This document shows positions 59,130 to 64,000 of a stretch of DNA of 64,000 nt, piece after piece. The notes beneath the pieces are model-generated. The model was not told the DNA's origin and searched no databases. It saw only the letters and a program-made list of their open reading frames with translations. This DNA comes from an uncultured Mycoplasmatota bacterium (lineage in GTDB: Bacteria; Bacillota_I; Bacilli_A; Izemoplasmatales; Izemoplasmataceae), in contig CAJXVW010000001.1 in assembly GCA_913062645.1 (NCBI GenBank), positions 248,001 through 312,000 on the forward strand, written 5' to 3'. Positions within the stretch are counted from its first letter, which is position 1. Each line of letters opens with the position of its first letter. The position numbers and the translations under genes were made by a program.

Positions 59130-60674
59130 ATGCGCTTCAGTGTCAAACGAAACTTCTGGATTACCATCATCCTGATTGTTGCTATTGTGGCGCGCATCGC
59201 GTTCGAACTCGCGATTCGCGTGTTTCGTCTGGATTACTCGTTTACGGAGTTCCTGCTTCTTGGATTCCGCTATCTCACGTACCTGCTGGCCATTCTGGTT
59301 TGGGTCCGCATCGTCATCAAAAGCGAGTACTCGGTGTCCAAAGTACCGTGGCTGCTGCTATTGGCGTTGGAACCCTTCACCGGGTTGTTCTTCTTTCTGA
59401 CATTCGGACGCGATTATCGCGAGAGCATCCGGTACAACAGCCATCCCCTGACCAAAGATGGCCAATATCTTCGCCATGAACCGAACACCGATTTTGAGTT
59501 GTACGAGTACCAGGAGATCGATAGCGAAGTGACCGACATCTACAAAACCGCCTACAACATGACCCATCATCACGCCTACCTCAATGACACCGCCGCAACG
59601 GTGTTGCGAAACGGCGATGTGTTCTTCCCGCGCCTGCTCGAGGAGTTGAAACAGGCGCGCGATTTCATTCTGATGCAGTATTTCATCATCCGTACCGACA
59701 AGACAGGTCGATTGATCTTCAATGTTCTGAAAGAGAAAGCCGCTGCCGGCGTTGAAGTCAAACTGTTGTACGACGCGGTTGGCAGTGTATTCCTTTCAAA
59801 ACGATATCTGCATTCATTGCAGGCGGCCGGTGTAGAGATTGCCGCCATCGATCCGGTTTATTTTGGCTTTTTCGATACCCGCGTCAACTACCGCAATCAC
59901 CGCAAACTGACCATCATCGATGGTCGCATCGGATACATCGGCGGGATGAACATCGCCAATGAATACTGGAACAAATCTCGACGATTTCCACCGTTTCGAG
60001 ACACGCAGTTAGAGATTGAAGGCAAAGCCGTCAACTCGATGACGGCACTGTTCTTCCGCGATTGGTATTACACCACCGATGACTTCATCGATGACAAGCG
60101 TTATTACCAAGCGCCAAGCGTCGAAGCCGAAGGCTTGGTTCAAATCATTCCGTCGGGACCCGATTTCAAATATCCACCGATCCGCAACGTCTATGTCAAA
60201 ATGATCAACAATGCCAAGCGTTCGATTAAGATCATGACACCTTATCTGGCACTTGACCACGAGATGATTACATCGCTCATCATTGCCGCTCGAGGCGGCG
60301 TTGAAGTCGATTTGATCGTACCCGGACGACCCGACAAGAAATACATCTACGCGGTCACCCGAAGTTTCTTTCAGGAGCTGTTGTCGGAGGGCATTCGCAT
60401 CCATCTGCTCAATGGTATGTTCAGTCATGCCAAGGTGCTTATCATCGATGACAATCTTGCGTCATGCGGCACCTACAATCTCGACAATCGAAGCGCCCGC
60501 ATCAACTTTGAAGCAACGGCGTTGCTGTATCGCCAAGGGGTTGCGCAACTGGTCGAGGACTTTGATCTGGACCGCTCCAACTCGATGCTTGTGGATCCCG
60601 AAGAATGGGCCAAGCGACCATTGCTCAAGCGTATCATCGAGGGAATATTCGGATTGTTCTCACCTCTAGTCTGA
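59130..60674 (+). CDS. cls: Cardiolipin synthase
   Basis: 514 residues: two N-terminal membrane helices (about 10-30, 45-65) and a third up to 90, then two phospholipase-D repeats with HKD motifs NHRKLTIIDGRIGYIGG and SHAKVLIIDDN. Joins two phosphatidylglycerols into cardiolipin. Length and order match bacterial Cls. GGTGAT near ATG 59130 gives the ribosome site; GTG 59121 is an alternative. Cardiolipin-rich domains are known to influence MreB placement, so the neighbourhood is notable. Confidence 0.95.
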   Translation: MRFSVKRNFWITIILIVAIVARIAFELAIRVFRLDYSFTEFLLLGFRYLTYLLAILVWVRIVIKSEYSVSKVPWLLLLALEPFTGLFFFLTFGRDYRESIRYNSHPLTKDGQYLRHEPNTDFELYEYQEIDSEVTDIYKTAYNMTHHHAYLNDTAATVLRNGDVFFPRLLEELKQARDFILMQYFIIRTDKTGRLIFNVLKEKAAAGVEVKLLYDAVGSVFLSKRYLHSLQAAGVEIAAIDPVYFGFFDTRVNYRNHRKLTIIDGRIGYIGGMNIANEYWNKSRRFPPFRDTQLEIEGKAVNSMTALFFRDWYYTTDDFIDDKRYYQAPSVEAEGLVQIIPSGPDFKYPPIRNVYVKMINNAKRSIKIMTPYLALDHEMITSLIIAARGGVEVDLIVPGRPDKKYIYAVTRSFFQELLSEGIRIHLLNGMFSHAKVLIIDDNLASCGTYNLDNRSARINFEATALLYRQGVAQLVEDFDLDRSNSMLVDPEEWAKRPLLKRIIEGIFGLFSPLV

Positions 60675-60739
60675 TGAAATGGAGCACGATCGGGCATACT
60701 CCCACCGGGAATGAGGTATAATGGGTTTGAGGTGATACC

Positions 60740-61441
60740 ATGACCTACGATCAAGTCATGAACGAACTCCGTCAACTGGGGACCGAACAAAACCGCAAGA
60801 TTTATCGACGACACGGCTGTGACATCGACCAGTTCGGCGTCAGCGTCGGCAACCTGAAACAAGTCGTCAAACCGATCCGCAACGATGCGGAACTGGGACG
60901 TCGGTTGTTGTTTTCCGACAATGCGGATGCCATGTATCTGGCTCAGTGGATGGTGTCTCCCGATCAGTTGACCACTTCCGAATGGGAAGACCGCATTCTC
61001 GCTTCGAACTACTACATGTTGATCGAGTACGCGATTCCCAACATCATCGTTCGTGATGAAGAACGAACCAATCAACTGCTCGAGCGTTGGCTGGATCATG
61101 ACGAGGTGCGCCTGCGTCAGGCGGGGTATTCTCTGTATGCTCTGCATGTTTGCAGTCGTTCGGATGATCACCTGGATCACGATGATTTGACAAGACGTCT
61201 GCGCCACATTGAAGCTGTCATCCACAGCGAAGCCAACCGCGTGCGGTATGCGATGAACGGATTTGTTATCGCGGTTGGGGCCTGCGTTGCTGCGTTTCAC
61301 GTCATGGCAAAACAAGTGGCCGAAGCGATTGGCGAAGTGGAGGTGTCGATGGGGGAGACGGCCTGTAAGGTCCCCTATGCCCCCGATTCATTACAAGGGA
61401 TTGCCGACCGCAATCGGATTGGTCGTAAACGCAAGTTGTAA
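60740..61441 (+). CDS. DNA alkylation repair protein (AlkD/HEAT-like)
   Basis: 233 residues, all-helical HEAT-like repeats of the DNA alkylation repair family (VMNELRQLGTEQNRKIYRRH and FGVSVGNLKQVVKPI at the N-terminus; aromatic LAQWMVSPDQL further on). AlkD-type proteins excise 3-methyladenine and 7-methylguanine without base flipping. GAGGTGAT before ATG 60740; TATAAT 60717-60722. The C-terminus is Lys/Arg rich and its stop falls in the terminator. Confidence 0.85.
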   Translation: MTYDQVMNELRQLGTEQNRKIYRRHGCDIDQFGVSVGNLKQVVKPIRNDAELGRRLLFSDNADAMYLAQWMVSPDQLTTSEWEDRILASNYYMLIEYAIPNIIVRDEERTNQLLERWLDHDEVRLRQAGYSLYALHVCSRSDDHLDHDDLTRRLRHIEAVIHSEANRVRYAMNGFVIAVGACVAAFHVMAKQVAEAIGEVEVSMGETACKVPYAPDSLQGIADRNRIGRKRKL

Positions 61442-61456
61442 CTTGCGTTTTTTTTC
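61427..61456 (+). terminator. Terminator after alkylation-repair gene
   Basis: AAACGCAAGT/ACTTGCGTTT with TGTA loop and T-run. The stop codon TAA is within it (61439-61441). Confidence 0.92.
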
Positions 61457-61526
61457 TTGCGTAAGAGGAGAATCTGTAGTACAATTTGTGTAGTTGTTTT
61501 GAACTTCAAAGTAAAAGGAGCAGCTC

Positions 61527-62264
61527 ATGTTTGATCCCATCTACGAAAACACATTTACCACGTTCAGTCTGCAGCACCTGATGGCCGATCTGGTCGTCTT
61601 CTCCATCGTTGCGTTGATCATCATCAATGCCGTGAAGATTCGACAGTCACGCTATCTGGATGCGATGCGCATTGGTCTCGCGTCATTGATTCTGCTTCAG
61701 GAAGTGTCGCTGAATGTCTATCGCATTGCGGTCGGCGAGTGGGAGATTGCCACCAGTCTACCCTTGCAACTATGTGGTCTTGGCGTGCTCAGCTCGGCAA
61801 TCATTCTCCTGACCAAATCGGAACGACTGTTCCGCAATGTCTTCTTTGTCATGCTGATCGGGGCGACAATGGCATTGCTAACCCCCTCGATCGAGTACAA
61901 TCTCGGGTTTCCGCATTACCGGTACTTTCAGTTCTTCACGTCGCACGGTCTGATTGTGATCAATCTCACGTTCGCGCTGTTCGTGCTCAACTTTCAAAAG
62001 GACATTCGTTATCGCCATCTGTTGAATAACTTCTTCACCATCGCCCTGATTGCCATCGTCTTGTTACCCATCAACTTGCTCACTGGTGGCAACTACATGT
62101 ATCTGATGGGCAAACCGGGTGTCGGTACCGCCTTTGATCTGTTTGGCGAACACCCATGGTATCTGCTGAACATTCTGGTGTTTGGTATTCCGGTGTTCTT
62201 TCATCTATTCTATCTGCCGTTTTTCATTCGCGATTATCGCCGCAAACAACGAGCCCTGGCATAG
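61527..62264 (+). CDS. YwaF/TIGR02206-like integral membrane protein
   Basis: 245 residues, seven helices. The pattern LPLQLCGLGVLSSAIILLTKS, PHYRYFQFFTSHGLIVINL and TGGNYMYLMGKPG is typical for the YwaF (TIGR02206, TMEM164-related) family, with His residues in conserved positions. Function unknown. AAAGGAGC before ATG 61527. Monocistronic. Confidence 0.88.
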   Translation: MFDPIYENTFTTFSLQHLMADLVVFSIVALIIINAVKIRQSRYLDAMRIGLASLILLQEVSLNVYRIAVGEWEIATSLPLQLCGLGVLSSAIILLTKSERLFRNVFFVMLIGATMALLTPSIEYNLGFPHYRYFQFFTSHGLIVINLTFALFVLNFQKDIRYRHLLNNFFTIALIAIVLLPINLLTGGNYMYLMGKPGVGTAFDLFGEHPWYLLNILVFGIPVFFHLFYLPFFIRDYRRKQRALA

Positions 62265-62280
62265 GGCTTGTTTTCTTTTT
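62252..62280 (+). terminator. Terminator after YwaF-like gene
   Basis: AGCCCT/AGGGCT (62252-62257, 62263-62268) with loop holding the stop codon, then TGTTTTCTTTTT. Confidence 0.8.
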
Positions 62281-62310
62281 GTAAAGAATCACGCACAATC
62301 CGCAAATCTA

Positions 62311-62339
62311 TTGAAAAGTGATAGTTTATATATTAAAAT
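62311..62339 (+). promoter_or_regulatory. Promoter of the ABC exporter
   Basis: TTGAAA (62311-62316), 17-base spacer, TAAAAT (62334-62339). Confidence 0.7.
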
Positions 62340-62371
62340 GGTTTTTGACGAATCACAATGGAGGTAATCAT

Positions 62372-63283
62372 ATGGCTAAAGCGATTGAAGTTCGTGGCCT
62401 GTTCAAGTCGTACGAGAATGTCGAAGCCGTCAAAGGCATCAATTTCGACGTCGAAGAAGATACGTTCTTTGCATTTCTCGGACCAAACGGAGCGGGCAAA
62501 TCAACCACCATCAACATCATATCCACGCTGCTGGAGAAAAACAGTGGTGAAGTGAAGGTGCTGGGGCACACCCTCGGCGAAGAGGATCATCAGATCCGCA
62601 GTAAGATCGGTGTTGTGTTTCAAAACTCGATGCTCGATGAGTTGCTCACCGTGCGCGAAAACCTGATGGTGCGGGCATCCTTTTATGACTTGTCGAAGGA
62701 ACAGTTCGACAAACGTATTGAGGAAATCAACGAGTACATCAAGATCATGCCGTTTTTTGATCAGCGCTACGGGAATCTGTCCGGCGGACAGAAACGCAAA
62801 GCCGACATCGCCCGTGCCCTTCTCAATTGGCCCAAGATCCTGATTCTGGATGAACCGACGACGGGGCTTGATCCGAAGAGCCGCAAGGACATCTGGAAGC
62901 TGATCTCCAAACTACGGGATGAAAAGGAACTGACGATTTTTCTTACGACCCACTACATGGAAGAAGTGCTCGATGCCAACAAGGTGGTTGTCATTGACGA
63001 AGGGTTGATTGTTGCCGAAGGCAGCAGTGAACAACTCCGTCTGGAGTATTCTTCGGATCGTGTCAAAATCATTCCCTCAAACAATCTCGAAGCCATGCTC
63101 AAACGTGATAACATCGCATATTACAATGTTAACGATACGATCAACATCGATCTTGATTCGTGTTTTGATGGACTAGCAATCATTGAAAAATATCGAGATG
63201 AAATCAAAGAGTTCGAGATTCTCCGCGGTGACATGGACGATGTATTCGTCAACATCACCGGACGAAAGCTGGGTGACGAATGA
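62372..63283 (+). CDS. ABC-2 exporter ATP-binding protein
   Basis: 303 residues. Walker A GPNGAGKS, Q-loop VVFQNS, signature LSGGQKRK and Walker B ILILDEPTTGLDP, then HYMEEVLDANK switch histidine; a 75-residue C-terminal extension follows as in DrrA/NatA-type exporters. GAGGTAATC before ATG 62372. Overlaps the permease start by ATGA (63280-63283). Confidence 0.95.
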   Translation: MAKAIEVRGLFKSYENVEAVKGINFDVEEDTFFAFLGPNGAGKSTTINIISTLLEKNSGEVKVLGHTLGEEDHQIRSKIGVVFQNSMLDELLTVRENLMVRASFYDLSKEQFDKRIEEINEYIKIMPFFDQRYGNLSGGQKRKADIARALLNWPKILILDEPTTGLDPKSRKDIWKLISKLRDEKELTIFLTTHYMEEVLDANKVVVIDEGLIVAEGSSEQLRLEYSSDRVKIIPSNNLEAMLKRDNIAYYNVNDTINIDLDSCFDGLAIIEKYRDEIKEFEILRGDMDDVFVNITGRKLGDE

Positions 63284-64000
63284 TGGCAATACTGAAACAG
63301 ATGGTTCTGCGTAATCTGCGCTTGTATCTTCGTGATCGCGCCGCCGTGTTCTTCAGTTTCTTGAGCGTCATCATCATTCTCGCACTGTACATTCTGTTTC
63401 TTGGCCGGATGCACAGTGACAGCATCATTCAAAACTTCGGCGATGTCGACGGAGCCGAATGGCTCGTCGCATCGTGGATCATGGCTGGCTTGGTCATGGT
63501 GAGCACCGTGACAGTGCCGCTTGGTGCTGTCGGCAAACTGATCGACGATCGTGCCGATGGCATGATCAACGACTTCTACACCAGCCCGATCAACCGCAAC
63601 ATCCTCGCCCTGAGTTATCTGATCAGCTCCTGGGTGATCGGGTTCATCATGGTCATGGCGAATCTCGCCATCGGCCAGATCTATGTGCTCAGTCAGGGTG
63701 GAGAACTGATGTCACTACTGGGGTATGCGAAGACGATTGGTCTCTTGATTCTGTCGATCATGACCTTCAGTTCGTTCTTTTTCTTTCTCTCGCTCTACAT
63801 CCGAACGCGCAATGCCTGGGGGACGCTGTCGACGTTGGTCGGAACCTTCATCGGTTTCCTTGGCGGCATCTACATCCCCATCGGCGTATTGGACAAAAGC
63901 GTGCAGAATGTGATGAACGTACTGCCTACCGCGCATGCGGTGACCATCATCCGTCGGGTGTACATGGAACGCGCGATCAACCATGTGTTTGAGGGTGTTC
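63280..64000 (+). CDS. ABC-2 type permease, 3'-truncated by window edge
   Basis: About 240 residues are visible from ATG 63280 (MMAILKQMVLRNLRLYLRD) with no stop before base 64000. Hydrophobic helices at about 22-42, 65-90, 110-135, 150-175 and 185-200, with DDRADGMINDFYTSPINR in the cytoplasmic loop, are those of the ABC-2 (DrrB/NodJ) exporter permease. It partners the ATPase directly upstream. The substrate cannot be inferred. Confidence 0.9.
   Translation, partial: MMAILKQMVLRNLRLYLRDRAAVFFSFLSVIIILALYILFLGRMHSDSIIQNFGDVDGAEWLVASWIMAGLVMVSTVTVPLGAVGKLIDDRADGMINDFYTSPINRNILALSYLISSWVIGFIMVMANLAIGQIYVLSQGGELMSLLGYAKTIGLLILSIMTFSSFFFFLSLYIRTRNAWGTLSTLVGTFIGFLGGIYIPIGVLDKSVQNVMNVLPTAHAVTIIRRVYMERAINHVFEGV

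Noticed and set aside
1-64000. Mollicutes genetic code 4 (TGA = Trp)
   Set aside because: Many genes end at TGA exactly at expected family lengths and at overlapping ATGA junctions, and conserved tryptophans are TGG.
1-64000. CRISPR arrays, insertion sequences, prophage or tRNA genes
   Set aside because: No evenly spaced repeats, transposase-like proteins, integrase or cloverleaf sequences were seen. The only tandem repeats are coding modules in the CBM lipoprotein.

Overview
The window is a compact bacterial chromosome segment, roughly half G+C by eye, with short gaps, strong Shine-Dalgarno sites (AAGGAGG type), many ATGA overlaps and textbook intrinsic terminators. TGA is used as a stop throughout and Trp is TGG, so this is the standard bacterial code. 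Lipobox-bearing lipoproteins, YczE/YwaF/DUF554/DUF445 membrane proteins and the acetylated diaminopimelate route point to a monoderm of the Firmicutes/Bacilli sphere. Three adjacent mreB paralogues without mreC or mreD recall the Haloplasma/Izemoplasma-like branch next to the Mollicutes. That placement is inference. No rRNA, tRNA, insertion sequence, prophage or CRISPR array was seen.

Layout. 0-1.2 kb: end of an L-lactate permease. 1.2-12.2 kb: polysaccharide-use locus with a LacI regulator, a 1334-residue multi-CBM lipoprotein, a GH43 lipoprotein, a sugar ABC importer lacking its ATPase, and a GH2 enzyme; TGGTAAAA repeats mark both promoters. 12.2-16.9 kb: a photo/oxidative-stress-like neighbourhood of mutY, glutathione peroxidase, a small membrane protein, a heliorhodopsin, a TspO-like membrane protein and a Nudix hydrolase. 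17-26 kb: rRNA methyltransferase, ribosomal protein L25, ppx-ppk, membrane and redox proteins. 24.3-33.6 kb: the complete aspartate-to-lysine pathway (acetylase variant) as two divergent operons, the larger under a lysine riboswitch. 33.7-49.9 kb: housekeeping and poorly known genes, including a fluoride riboswitch in front of a cation/proton antiporter, a PPi-type phosphofructokinase, Nudix and GNAT enzymes, a membrane GGDEF protein and CDGSH, amidase and PHP proteins.

49.9-59.1 kb holds the most interesting system. A c-di-GMP-I (GEMM) riboswitch with a following intrinsic terminator precedes three mreB paralogues and a membrane protein with degenerate GGDEF and EAL domains. Immediately downstream, as a separate unit, is an 880-residue coiled-coil protein and then cardiolipin synthase. 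This reads as a c-di-GMP-controlled actin-like cytoskeleton, with the second messenger acting on RNA and probably also on a membrane receptor; a canonical GGDEF enzyme lies about 7 kb upstream. 59-64 kb: DNA alkylation repair protein, a YwaF-like membrane protein and an ABC-2 exporter running off the end.
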